From positions 233,329-297,328 of the forward strand of contig NZ_JOEY01000024.1 in assembly GCF_000718165.1 (NCBI RefSeq): a stretch of 64,000 nucleotides of DNA, given 5' to 3'. The translations under genes and the position numbers were made by a program. Under the pieces are notes generated by a model, which was not told the origin of the DNA, made no database searches, and saw only the letters and a program-made list of their open reading frames with translations. Positions 44,492-54,608 of this stretch are shown piece after piece. Positions within the stretch are counted from its first letter, which is position 1. The number at the start of each line of letters is the position of its first letter. The DNA is from Streptomyces fulvoviolaceus (GTDB taxonomy: Bacteria; Actinomycetota; Actinomycetes; Streptomycetales; Streptomycetaceae).

Positions 44492-46642
44492 GTGAGCAGC
44501 GAGGACGGACCGACGCGGGACGGCGTGGAGGGTGCGCCGCCCGAGCAGCTCGCGCTCATTCGGGAGAGCGTGCGGAAGGCGGCGGTGCCGCGGGCCAAGC
44601 CGCGGACCTGGCGGGGGGCGGCGCTGGCCAAGGAGCTGCCGGTTGCCCGGGTGCTGGTCGACAAGGGGGTGCTGCATCTTGATCGGTACTTCGACTATGC
44701 CGTGCCCGAGGAGCTCGACGCCGACGCGCAGCCCGGGGTGCGGGTGCGGGTGCGGTTCGGGGCCGGGCGGCATCGGGTGCGGGAAGGGCGGCGTGAGGGC
44801 GGCGGGCTGATCGACGGGTTTCTCGTCGAGCGGCTGGCCGAGTCCGACTACTCCGGGCCGCTGGCCGCGCTCGCCCAGGTCGTCTCGCCCGAGCGGGTGT
44901 TGAGTGAGGAGCTGTTGGGGCTTGCCCGGGCCGTTGCCGATCGGTACGCGGGGAGCCTTGCCGATGTGCTGCAGCTTGCCGTGCCGCCCCGGAACGCCCG
45001 GGCCGAGCAGCGGCCCTCGCCCGCGCCGCTGCCGCCGCCGGGAGTGCCCGAGACCGGGTCCTGGGGGCGGTACGAACAGGGGGCCGCCTTCCTGGAGTCG
45101 CTGGCCACGGGAGGCGCGCCGCGTGCCGTGTGGAACGCGTTGCCCGGGCCGGAGTGGAGCGAGGAGCTGGCGCGGGCCGTGGCGGCGACGCTGGCCTCCG
45201 GGCGCGGTGCGCTCGTCGTCCTGCCGGACGGGCGGGCGGTCGCCCGGGTCGACGCCGCGCTGACCCAGCTGTTGGGGGAGGGGCGGCATGCTGTCCTCAC
45301 TGCCGATGCCGGGCCGGAGAAGCGGTACCGGGAGTGGCTTGCCGTGCGGCGGGGGGCGGTGCGGGCCGTGGTGGGGACTCGGGCCGCCATGTTCGCTCCG
45401 GTGCGGGATCTTGGGCTCGTCGCGCTCTGGGACGACGGCGACGACAGCCACAGTGAGCAGCACGCCCCGCAGCCCCACGCGCGCGAGGTGCTGTTGCTGC
45501 GTGCCGCCCAGGACAAGTGCGGCTTCCTGCTGGGCAGCTGGAGCTGCACCGTGGAGGCCGCGCAGCTCGTGGAGAGCGGGTGGGCGCGGCCGCTGGTCGC
45601 CGCGCGGGAGCAGGTGCGGGCTGCCGCCCCGCTTGTGCGGACCGTGGGGGACCACGATCTCGCGCGTGACGAGGCCGCGCGGGCCGCCCGGCTGCCCACT
45701 CTCGCCTGGCAGGCCGTCAGGGAGGGGCTGCGGCACGGGCCGGTGCTCGTGCAGGTGCCCCGGCGGGGGTACGTCCCGCGGATGGCGTGTGCCAACTGCC
45801 GTGCGCCCGCCCGGTGCCGGCACTGCGTCGGGCCCCTGGAGGGGCAGGACGCGGGGGCCCTGCGGTGCGGGTGGTGCGGGCAGGAGGAAGCGGCCTGGCA
45901 CTGCCCGGAGTGCGGGTCTTTCCGGCTGCGGGCGCAGGTAGTGGGGGCGCGGCGTACCGCCGAGGAGCTGGGGAGGGCGTTTCCGGCGGTTCCGGTGCGG
46001 ACCTCGGGGCGTGAGCATGTGCTGGACACCGTGCCGGGGGCGCCTGCGCTGGTGGTGAGTACGCCGGGGGCCGAGCCCGTTGCCGAGGGTGGGTATGCGG
46101 CGGCCCTGTTGCTGGACGGCTGGGCCATGCTCGGGAGACCTGATCTGCGGGCCGGTGAGGACGCGCTGCGGCGGTGGATCGCGGCCGCGGCTCTCGTACG
46201 GCCGCAGGGTGCCGGGGGGACCGTGGTGGTCGTCGCCGAGCCGACCCTGCGGCCTGTGCAGGCGCTGGTGCGGTGGGACCCCGTCGGTCATGCGGTGCGG
46301 GAGCTTGCCGAGCGGGCCGAGCTGGGGTTTCCGCCGGTGTCGCGGATGGCGGCGGTGTCGGGGGCCGCGGAGGCGCTTGCCGAGTTTCTGGGGGCGGTGG
46401 AACTGCCTCGCGAGGCGCAGGTGTTGGGGCCCGTGCCGGTGGCTGTTACGGCGGCGGGGGGGCCGCGGCGGGTTGGGGCGCCGCCTGTGGGTGAGCGGTG
46501 GGAGAGGGTGCTTGTGCGGGTGCCGCCGGGGAGTGGGGCGGCGTTGGCCTCCGCGCTGAAGGCTGCGCAGGCCTCGCGGATGGCGCGTGGGGGTGGCGAG
46601 GCCGTGGTGCGGGTGCGGATCGATCCGCCTGATATCGGGTGA
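44492..46642 (+). CDS. priA: PriA-like primosomal protein N', helicase motifs degenerate
   Basis: A 716-residue replication-restart protein. The N-terminal 3'-DNA-binding domain (VLVDKGVLHLDRYFDYAVPEEL) and the zinc-binding array with eight cysteines (CANCRAPARCRHC, CGWCGQEEAAWHCPEC) are present. The Walker A expected as GxTGSGKT is missing (the region reads ASGRGALVVLPDGR) and the DEEH box is replaced by ALWDDGDD. Actinobacterial PriA proteins share this loss and are thought not to be helicases. GTG at 44492 is supported by the conserved start MSSEDGP; no strong ribosome site. Confidence 0.93.
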   Translation: MSSEDGPTRDGVEGAPPEQLALIRESVRKAAVPRAKPRTWRGAALAKELPVARVLVDKGVLHLDRYFDYAVPEELDADAQPGVRVRVRFGAGRHRVREGRREGGGLIDGFLVERLAESDYSGPLAALAQVVSPERVLSEELLGLARAVADRYAGSLADVLQLAVPPRNARAEQRPSPAPLPPPGVPETGSWGRYEQGAAFLESLATGGAPRAVWNALPGPEWSEELARAVAATLASGRGALVVLPDGRAVARVDAALTQLLGEGRHAVLTADAGPEKRYREWLAVRRGAVRAVVGTRAAMFAPVRDLGLVALWDDGDDSHSEQHAPQPHAREVLLLRAAQDKCGFLLGSWSCTVEAAQLVESGWARPLVAAREQVRAAAPLVRTVGDHDLARDEAARAARLPTLAWQAVREGLRHGPVLVQVPRRGYVPRMACANCRAPARCRHCVGPLEGQDAGALRCGWCGQEEAAWHCPECGSFRLRAQVVGARRTAEELGRAFPAVPVRTSGREHVLDTVPGAPALVVSTPGAEPVAEGGYAAALLLDGWAMLGRPDLRAGEDALRRWIAAAALVRPQGAGGTVVVVAEPTLRPVQALVRWDPVGHAVRELAERAELGFPPVSRMAAVSGAAEALAEFLGAVELPREAQVLGPVPVAVTAAGGPRRVGAPPVGERWERVLVRVPPGSGAALASALKAAQASRMARGGGEAVVRVRIDPPDIG

Positions 46643-46675
46643 CGGTGTGTGGTCTGGTGCGGGTGCGTGGGGGGC

Positions 46676-46694
46676 ACCCGGCCTTCGGCCGGGT
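46676..46694 (+). terminator. Terminator after priA
   Basis: ACCCGGCC and GGCCGGGT make a perfect 8-base stem with a 3-base loop, followed by TTGTGTT. Confidence 0.6.
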
Positions 46695-46797
46695 TTGTGT
46701 TCCCACCCGCACCAGCCGTGCGGGAATCGTGGTCGGGTGCGGGTGGCCCCTGTGGGGGCTGAGCACCGTCGGCGGCTGGGCGGTGAGGAATGTGTTT

Positions 46798-46823
46798 GCC
46801 CTCCCGGAGAGCTCCGGGAGGGC
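46798..46823 (-). terminator. Terminator of the minus-strand HTH gene
   Basis: GCCCTCCCGGA and TCCGGGAGGGC form a perfect 11-base stem with a 4-base loop, 20 bases beyond the end of the convergent gene. Confidence 0.65.
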
Positions 46824-46842
46824 AGATGTGGCGCGGGATCGG

Positions 46843-47741
<899 letters not shown>

Positions 47742-48674
47742 ATGAAGCTCGTCTTCGCCGGTACCCCCGAGGTCGCTGTTCCCGCTCTGGACGCTCTGAT
47801 CGCCTCCGGGCGGCACGAGGTGGCCGCCGTCGTCACGCGGCCCGACGCTCCGGCCGGGCGGGGGCGCAGGCTGGTCGCGAGCCCCGTCGCCGAGCGGGCC
47901 GAGGAGGCCGGCATCGAGGTGCTGAAGCCCCTGAAGCCGCGGGATCCGGAGTTCCTGGAGCGGCTCCGGGAGATCGCCCCCGACTGCTGCCCCGTCGTCG
48001 CCTACGGCGCGCTGCTCCCGCGGGTCGCCCTCGACATCCCCGCCCAGGGCTGGGTCAACCTGCACTTCTCGCTGCTGCCCGCCTGGCGCGGGGCCGCTCC
48101 CGTGCAGCACTCCATCATGGCGGGGGACGAGATCACGGGCGCCTCGACGTTCCTCATCGAAGAAGGGCTCGACTCCGGTCCCGTCTACGGCACGGTCACC
48201 GAGGAGATCCGGTCCACCGACACCAGCGGCGACCTGCTGACCCGGCTCGCCTTCGCCGGCGCCGGGCTGCTCGCGGCGACCATGGACGGGATCGAGGACG
48301 GCACGCTGAAGGCCCTGCCGCAGCCGTCCGAGGGGATCACCGTCGCGCCGAAGATCTCCGTCGAGGACGCCCGGGTCGACTGGGCCGCCCCGGCGCTGCG
48401 GGTGGACCGCGTCGTGCGGGGATGCCATCCGTCCCCCGGTGCCTGGACGACCTTCCGGGGCGAGCGGCTCAAGCTCATCCAGGTCCATTCGGTGCCCGAC
48501 CGGACCGATCTGGCGCCCGGCACGCTGTCCGTCGGCAAGAACAGCGTCCACGTCGGCACCGGTTCGTACGGCGTCGAGCTGCTGTGGGTGCAGGCCCAGG
48601 GCAAGAAGCCGATGAAGGCGGCGGACTGGGCGCGTGGCGTGCGTATCGCCGACGGCGAGACCCTCGGGGAGTAG
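47742..48674 (+). CDS. fmt: Methionyl-tRNA formyltransferase
   Basis: Formylates initiator Met-tRNA; 310 residues. The formyl-THF site [21 protein letters not shown], catalytic Asp segment LDSGPVYG and the start [16 protein letters not shown] are clear, followed by the C-terminal tRNA-binding domain. ATG at 47742 by conserved N-terminus; GAGAGG lies about 12 bases upstream. Next to rsmB as in most Streptomyces. Confidence 0.96.
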   Translation: MKLVFAGTPEVAVPALDALIASGRHEVAAVVTRPDAPAGRGRRLVASPVAERAEEAGIEVLKPLKPRDPEFLERLREIAPDCCPVVAYGALLPRVALDIPAQGWVNLHFSLLPAWRGAAPVQHSIMAGDEITGASTFLIEEGLDSGPVYGTVTEEIRSTDTSGDLLTRLAFAGAGLLAATMDGIEDGTLKALPQPSEGITVAPKISVEDARVDWAAPALRVDRVVRGCHPSPGAWTTFRGERLKLIQVHSVPDRTDLAPGTLSVGKNSVHVGTGSYGVELLWVQAQGKKPMKAADWARGVRIADGETLGE

Positions 48675-48738
48675 CGGGCGGACGGGTGGGACGTACGCTT
48701 GGCAGGTATCCCATCCTGAAATCCGGAGCACCTTTTTC

Positions 48739-50157
48739 GTGAGCGACCAGCCCCGTGGGCCCCGCAAGCCCGGCAAGCCCTACCGTCGGCCCCAGAAGGA
48801 CCCCGTCCGCATCCTCGCCTTCGAGGCGCTGCGCGCCGTGGACGAGCGGGACGCGTACGCCAACCTCGTGCTCCCGCCCCTGCTGCGGAAGGCGCGGGAG
48901 AAGGGTGACTTCGACGGGCGGGACGCGGCCCTCGCCACCGAGCTGGTGTACGGCACGCTGCGGCGGCAGGGGACGTACGACGCCGTCATCGCCTCGTGTG
49001 TCGACCGGCCGCTGCGGGAAGTCGACCCGCCCGTGCTCGATGTGCTCAGTCTCGGGGTGCACCAGCTGCTCGGGACGCGTATCCCGACGCACGCCGCCGT
49101 GTCCGCGTCCGTCGAGCTCGCCCGGGTCGTCCTCGGCGACGGGCGGGCCAAGTTCGTCAACGCGGTCCTCAGGAAGGTCGCGCAGGACGATCTCGACGGG
49201 TGGATCGCCAAGGTCGCCCCTCCCTATGACGACGACCCCGAGGACAACCTCGCTGTCGTGCACTCGCACCCGCGCTGGGTCGTCTCCGCGCTGTGGGACT
49301 CCCTGGGCGGCGGACGGGCGGGTATCGAGGAGCTGCTGGCGGCCGACAACGAGCGGCCCGAGGTGACCCTGGTCGCCCGGCCCGGGCGGTCCACTGCCGA
49401 GGAGCTGCTGCGGGAGGAGTCCGCGGTGCCGGGGCGCTGGTCGCCGTACGCCGTGCGGCTGGCCGAGGGCGGAGAGCCCGGTGCCGTCGACGCCGTGCGG
49501 GAAGGCCGGGCCGGTGTGCAGGACGAGGGGAGCCAGCTCGTGGCGCTGGCCCTCGCGAACGCGCCCCTGGAGGGTCGGGACGAGAAGTGGCTCGACGGGT
49601 GTGCCGGGCCCGGCGGCAAGGCCGCGCTGCTCGCCGCACTCGCCGCGGAGCGCGGGGCGATGCTGCTGGCCTCCGAGAAGCAGCCGCACCGGGCCGGGCT
49701 GGTCGCCAAGGCGCTGGCCGGCAATCCGGGGCCGTATCAGGTCATCGCCGCCGACGGGACCCGGCCGCCGTGGCTGCCCGGCAGCTTCGACCGGGTGCTG
49801 ATGGACGTGCCGTGTACCGGGCTGGGCGCGCTGCGGCGGCGGCCCGAGGCGCGGTGGCGGCGCAGGCCCGAGGACCTCGACGGGTTCGGGCCGCTGCAGC
49901 GCGGACTGCTGCGCACCGCGCTCGACTCCGTGCGGGTCGGCGGGGTCGTCGGCTACGCCACCTGCTCGCCGCATCTCGCCGAGACCCGGGCCGTCGTGGA
50001 CGACCTGCTCAAGCAGCACCCCGAGGCCGAACTCCTCGACGCGCGGCCCCTGTTGCCGGGCGTACCGGACCTCGGTGAGGGTCCCGACGTACAGCTGTGG
50101 CCGCATGTGCACGGGACCGACGCGATGTATCTGGCGCTCATCCGGCGGACCGGCTGA
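48739..50157 (+). CDS. rsmB: 16S rRNA m5C methyltransferase RsmB (Fmu family)
   Basis: A 472-residue enzyme with an N-terminal NusB-like RNA-binding domain (to about 150) and a C-terminal SAM methyltransferase: motif I LDGCAGPGGK, Asp in VIAADGTRPP, catalytic-region cysteines in MDVPCTGLGALRRRPEARW and YATCSPHLAET. GTG at 48739 by the conserved start. The gene is complete, and accessory DNA begins just 13 bases after its stop, where rpe would be expected in Streptomyces; its 3' end may be a transposon attachment site. Confidence 0.93.
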   Translation: MSDQPRGPRKPGKPYRRPQKDPVRILAFEALRAVDERDAYANLVLPPLLRKAREKGDFDGRDAALATELVYGTLRRQGTYDAVIASCVDRPLREVDPPVLDVLSLGVHQLLGTRIPTHAAVSASVELARVVLGDGRAKFVNAVLRKVAQDDLDGWIAKVAPPYDDDPEDNLAVVHSHPRWVVSALWDSLGGGRAGIEELLAADNERPEVTLVARPGRSTAEELLREESAVPGRWSPYAVRLAEGGEPGAVDAVREGRAGVQDEGSQLVALALANAPLEGRDEKWLDGCAGPGGKAALLAALAAERGAMLLASEKQPHRAGLVAKALAGNPGPYQVIAADGTRPPWLPGSFDRVLMDVPCTGLGALRRRPEARWRRRPEDLDGFGPLQRGLLRTALDSVRVGGVVGYATCSPHLAETRAVVDDLLKQHPEAELLDARPLLPGVPDLGEGPDVQLWPHVHGTDAMYLALIRRTG

Positions 50158-50388
50158 GGGGTGGCGCGAGTGTAGGTTCTCAAAATGAGTGACCAATTCT
50201 CATTCTAGTTGGCCAGTGTCCGACCAATCGGTCACCGAAGTGAGACGGATAGACGTTCGAACCGTCGCTCGTGTATGTGGAAGTTTGCGGTGCCCTCTGT
50301 ACGGTTCGCCGCTCCCGTGTGACCTTCAAGGTGATGGGACTCGTAGCTACTGCTTTGAGGTCATCGCTCCGCTTCCTCGGGAGGTCGC
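50158..50388 (+). promoter_or_regulatory. Left-end region of the Tn7-like element
   Basis: These 231 bases lie between rsmB and tnsAB. From 50171 the DNA becomes AT-richer. It contains GTGACCAAT (50190-50198), CCGACCAATCGG (50220-50231) and GTGACCTTC (50319-50327), plus AATGAG/CTCATT as an inverted pair (50184-50204). Repeated short sites at an element end are expected for TnsB binding. They are suggestive only. A promoter for tnsAB should also be here; none is clear. Confidence 0.4.
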
Positions 50389-53300
50389 ATGGCGAGGTCT
50401 ATCGATTCCGTCTCGGTGAAGTTGCGCAGAAGTGACGGCGAGATCGCAGTGAGGACCTGGCCGCACGCGAGTGTTGATGACCTCCTGGAGTTCTCCACCC
50501 CGTGGCGTACGTTCCGTTGGTATTACGGGCAGAAGCACTACTCGGGATTCTACTGGTCCTCAACTATGCGCTCCCATGTGATCTATGAATCACGACTGGA
50601 ACTCACGCGTTTGATTTATGCTGATTTTACACGAGACGGCAGAGCGATATTTGCTCAGCCGTTTTTGATTACAGCAGAAATCGATGGGACGTTAAGGAGG
50701 CATGTCCCCGACTTCTTGATTCTTCGAGACGGCATGGTTCCTTTGGTGGTGGATGTCAAGCCCCGCCATTTGCTGACGCGGCCGAAGATCGCTTTCTCGC
50801 TCGGCTGGGCTCGTAAAGTGATGGAGTCTTGCGGCTGGGAATTCCAGGCGTGGTGTGAACCTCCAGAGGAGGAGATGGCCAATCTCCGATTCTTGGCTGG
50901 TTACAGGCGTGACTGGCTCTTCGAGGCGGAGATGCTGGAAGAAATGCGCGGTCATGACCTTCATGGAGCGACTTTGGGAGAGGCGTTCCACGCCTTCCCT
51001 CGCTGGCCAGATGAGCTCGTTCGCGCCGCTGTCCTGCATCTGCTGTGGAATCAGGATCTGTCCACCAACTTGAGCGAGATTCTGTCCGAGCAGCATGTGT
51101 TGCGCCAGGAGCCAGCCACGGTCGTGGGGGCTGGGATGAACACACTGCCAGACCCAATCGAGGATTACGAGTACGGCGACACGGAGGTTATCCCGCCGCA
51201 GCGCGCCGGAAATGGGGGTACGGGAGGACGGATGAGCGGAGACGGCGCGGTACGCGTGGGTGTGGGGACGCGGTTCCATTACGATGGTGAAGTTGTCACC
51301 GTCGAGGAAATGTTCGGATCTGCAGCCGGAAATGAAATCCTGGTCAAGGACGGGCGGGGCCGCAGGTTCCGGCTGTCCTTGAGGGAAGTTCTGGCCTCGG
51401 GCCGGGCCCGCGTCATTGCCGCCAAGCCCGGACCTTCGTCTGGCGACCCGGGTGAGACCGCTTCAGTGGTTCTGGCTCAGCTCGACGACGACGAGCTTGA
51501 GAAGGTTCGTGAACGAGCCGCTCACCTCAATGAAGTGATCTGTGGCTTTCGGTCCGGATCACCGGAGTTGGCAGCTCCAGGGGAACCACGCCTGCAGTAT
51601 GCGCCGGGAACACCGAAGATGGCTCGCTACCAGGCCAAGGCGGACGAGCTGGGGGTCGGCCTGCGCACGCTCACTAGGTGGGTGAGTGCTTTCCAGCTTG
51701 AGCGGGAAGCTGCGTTGACGCGTGACCGGCCGGAGCGGGCAGTCGATGCGGGGGGTGTGGGGCGGGCTGATCCGCGGTGGGTGGAGATGGCCTTGGAGAT
51801 CATGGCGGAGTACGAAGATGATTCGACGCCGAGTCAGGCGTTGGTCATCCGCAGTATGCGACCTCGCTTGGATGCCCGCTATGGCAAGGGCGAGGTGCGG
51901 GTTCCTTCGAGGCCCACGGCGTATCGGTGGCTGCGTGAGCTGGAGAAGCGTCGGCCGACGTTCAGGCTGAGCGCGAAGAGGAACCGGGACATTGCTGCCC
52001 GTCCGACCGGCGTGTACGGGAAGTTGCGTCCGACAAGGCCGGGCGAATACTTGCTGATGGACACCAATCGACTGGATGTCTTCGCTCTGGACCCGATGAC
52101 ACTGCGGTGGGTGCAGCCGGAGTTGACCGTCGCCATGGATTGGTACGACCGCTGTATCGCGGGGCTGCGGCTCACTCCGGTATCCACCAAGTCCGTCGAT
52201 GTTGCGGCGACACTGTTTCAGGCCTACCGCCCCCGCCAGGCGGGGAAGGACTGGCCGAGCCATGCGGTCTGGCCTGACCATGGCGTTCCTCGCGCGGTCT
52301 TGTTGGATCGGGACGCGATTGAGGGCCCGATGGCGGACGCTGCAGCCCGGGTCACTGGCCAGGGAGCAGCAGGGCCGGCGCTTGTCCCGGAGACTCTTGT
52401 GGTCGACCACGGCAAGGTCTACGTCTCCGAGCACATCACCAGCGTGTGCCAGCGGTTGGGACTGTCGATTCAGCCGGCCCGTCTGCGTACGGGGCGTGAC
52501 AAGGGGCCCATCGAAAGATTCTTTCTCACGCTGCGCAAAGGGTTACTGGAGACGCTCCCCGGATACAAGGGGCCGGACATCTATGCACGTGGGGTGAACC
52601 CGGAGGGTGAGGCCTACTTCTTCCTGAACGAACTTGAGGCGATCATCCGGGAATGGGTCGCAGTGGTCTACCACCACCGTCCCCATGATGGCCTGGTCGA
52701 TCCGCGAGTTCCGGGACTGAGGCTGTCTCCAGCTGCCATGTTCGACCACGGCATCGCCCGCGCCGGCTACATCGAGGTTCCCCGCGATCCAGACCTGGGA
52801 TTCGAGTTCCTCAAGACCGAATGGAAGCCGATCCACTCCTACGGTGTCGAGACCCGTCGATGCCGCTACAACGGACCAGGCCTGAACGGTCTGCGCAATC
52901 AGACGAGTCCCTACACCGGACCGCGCGCCAAGGGGGGTTGGCCCATCCAGGTCGATCCCGACGACATTACGCGCGTCTACTTCCGCCGCCCTGAAACCCG
53001 GAAGTGGCACACGCTGACTTGGGAGCATGCGCCAGCCATGAAGTTCCCGGTCAGTGAAGAAGCATTGGAACTGGCCAGGCAACTGGCCGCGAAAAAGTAC
53101 CCCTACCCCGACGACGAGAGTGCGATGGCCGACCTGCTGGAGCGCTGGAACCTCGGTCTGGGTATGACGAGGGCCGAGCGGCGTATGGCCTTGCGGATGG
53201 CGCGCGAACAGTCGGCCATCGAGCTGCCGTCCACCGATGCTGCCGACGAGGCTGCCGCGTTGCCGTCTGTGGCGCGGGTGCTGACAGCTGATTCCGTGGT

Positions 53301-53463
53301 GCTGGCAGAGGGCGATGAGGATCCCGAGCCTGAGCCGTACGAGGGCCAACAGCCAGGTGATGACGATGACGACGACGAACTCGGCGGCCCTGGCCACAGC
53401 CTCGAGGGTCCCGATGACGATGATGACGACGACTTCTACGCGGATGCTCTGGAGGACGCATGA
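50389..53463 (+). CDS. tnsAB: Fused TnsA-TnsB heteromeric transposase
   Basis: A 1024-residue protein joining two Tn7 functions. Residues about 60-170 are a TnsA-like endonuclease with E67 (IYESRLEL), D108 (HVPDFLIL) and K124 (VVDVKPRH). Residues about 400-860 are a TnsB/retroviral-integrase-type transposase: HTH segments (GVGLRTLTRWV; PSRPTAYRWLREL), DDE triad D558 (LLMDTNRLD), D673 (LVVDHGKVY), E709 (GPIERFF), with 35 residues between the last two, then a Mu-type beta-barrel C-terminal domain. The last 50 residues are very acidic. ATG at 50389 follows GGGAGGT. TTA leucine codons at residues 102 and 719. Its stop overlaps tnsC (ATGA). Confidence 0.9.
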   Translation: MARSIDSVSVKLRRSDGEIAVRTWPHASVDDLLEFSTPWRTFRWYYGQKHYSGFYWSSTMRSHVIYESRLELTRLIYADFTRDGRAIFAQPFLITAEIDGTLRRHVPDFLILRDGMVPLVVDVKPRHLLTRPKIAFSLGWARKVMESCGWEFQAWCEPPEEEMANLRFLAGYRRDWLFEAEMLEEMRGHDLHGATLGEAFHAFPRWPDELVRAAVLHLLWNQDLSTNLSEILSEQHVLRQEPATVVGAGMNTLPDPIEDYEYGDTEVIPPQRAGNGGTGGRMSGDGAVRVGVGTRFHYDGEVVTVEEMFGSAAGNEILVKDGRGRRFRLSLREVLASGRARVIAAKPGPSSGDPGETASVVLAQLDDDELEKVRERAAHLNEVICGFRSGSPELAAPGEPRLQYAPGTPKMARYQAKADELGVGLRTLTRWVSAFQLEREAALTRDRPERAVDAGGVGRADPRWVEMALEIMAEYEDDSTPSQALVIRSMRPRLDARYGKGEVRVPSRPTAYRWLRELEKRRPTFRLSAKRNRDIAARPTGVYGKLRPTRPGEYLLMDTNRLDVFALDPMTLRWVQPELTVAMDWYDRCIAGLRLTPVSTKSVDVAATLFQAYRPRQAGKDWPSHAVWPDHGVPRAVLLDRDAIEGPMADAAARVTGQGAAGPALVPETLVVDHGKVYVSEHITSVCQRLGLSIQPARLRTGRDKGPIERFFLTLRKGLLETLPGYKGPDIYARGVNPEGEAYFFLNELEAIIREWVAVVYHHRPHDGLVDPRVPGLRLSPAAMFDHGIARAGYIEVPRDPDLGFEFLKTEWKPIHSYGVETRRCRYNGPGLNGLRNQTSPYTGPRAKGGWPIQVDPDDITRVYFRRPETRKWHTLTWEHAPAMKFPVSEEALELARQLAAKKYPYPDDESAMADLLERWNLGLGMTRAERRMALRMAREQSAIELPSTDAADEAAALPSVARVLTADSVVLAEGDEDPEPEPYEGQQPGDDDDDDELGGPGHSLEGPDDDDDDDFYADALEDA

Positions 53464-54608
53464 CCGACGGGACGCCGCAACCAGAACGCCCACCGCTCGA
53501 CAATCTGACACTCTCGCGCAAGGAAGGCTTTCGCCAACTGGCCGAGACGCCAGGACGTATTCAGCCTGACAGGCTAACGGTTGAAGAACTCACCGCGCTG
53601 AGCAACCCGGCACGCGCGGTCTACGACCGGCAGCGGCGGGACTGGCACGCCAATCTCGGGCCGATCAAGACGCCGCAGCTCATCGCACTGCAAGAAGACC
53701 TATGGGACATCGTCGACAGTAACCTTCAGGACGGCGACAAGGCCAAAGGGGCAGTCGCGGTGGACGCTTTCCCGGGCCTGGGGAAGACCACGGCAGTGCT
53801 TCACTTCGCGCAGAAGTTCCATCGCAGGGAGATCTCGGAAGAAGGCGAATTTACGCAGGCAGGCCAGGAACGGTGGCCGGTATGCCGTGTGGGGCTCACC
53901 AGTAACATCGGCATGAAGGACTTCAATCGTGCCATTTTGGAGTTCTTCGCTCACCCGGCTCGTTTCAGGGGGACTTCCGCGGAGTTCCTGCAGCGGGCGT
54001 TGGACTGCATCCTCGACTGTGAGACGAAAATCCTGATCGTCGACGATCTGCACTTTCTGAGGTGGTCGGACCGTAACGGCAGGGAAGTCAGCAACCACTT
54101 CAAGCACATCGCTAATGAGTTTCCCGTCACCTTGATCTTCGTGGGTGTCGAGCTGGCGAGCCGCGGCCTGTACTCCGAGACGGACCAGTGCGGGGACGTC
54201 ACACTCGCCCAGACCGCCCGACGCACCACGCCCCTGTCGATGGATCCGTTCCTGGTGAACGACGAAAAAGGTCGGATTGAGTGGCGGAGGCTGATGCTGT
54301 GGCTGGAGAAGCGCATTGTGCTGGCTGAGAAGTTCCCTGGCATGCTGGCCAACGAGTTGTCGGACTATTTCTATGCCCGTACCACCGGACACATCGGCTC
54401 GCTCATGACACTGGTCAATCGTGGCTGCCAGCGGGCTATGCGGACGGGGACCGAACGGCTCGACCAAGAGCTCCTGGACAGCGTCAAAATCGACGCTGCC
54501 TCCGAGAAGGCACGCGTACAGCTTGAGGCTTCCCTGCGGGCTCGGCGCTGGACCTCGAAGAGGAGCGAGGCCCACACCGTAGCCACCGGGAAAGACGGCG
54601 GCGGATGA
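53460..54608 (+). CDS. tnsC: TnsC/TniB-like AAA+ ATPase
   Basis: A 382-residue regulator of transposition. Walker A is FPGLGKTT with K109; Walker B is ILIVDDLHFL with D195-D196; a sensor-like region VTLIFVGVEL follows. It should bridge the targeting protein and the transposase on target DNA. The N-terminal 85 residues (helical, basic) and the last 40 probably contact partners. Translational coupling on both sides (ATGA overlaps with tnsAB and tniQ) implies fixed stoichiometry. No TTA codon was noticed. Confidence 0.88.
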   Translation: MTDGTPQPERPPLDNLTLSRKEGFRQLAETPGRIQPDRLTVEELTALSNPARAVYDRQRRDWHANLGPIKTPQLIALQEDLWDIVDSNLQDGDKAKGAVAVDAFPGLGKTTAVLHFAQKFHRREISEEGEFTQAGQERWPVCRVGLTSNIGMKDFNRAILEFFAHPARFRGTSAEFLQRALDCILDCETKILIVDDLHFLRWSDRNGREVSNHFKHIANEFPVTLIFVGVELASRGLYSETDQCGDVTLAQTARRTTPLSMDPFLVNDEKGRIEWRRLMLWLEKRIVLAEKFPGMLANELSDYFYARTTGHIGSLMTLVNRGCQRAMRTGTERLDQELLDSVKIDAASEKARVQLEASLRARRWTSKRSEAHTVATGKDGGG

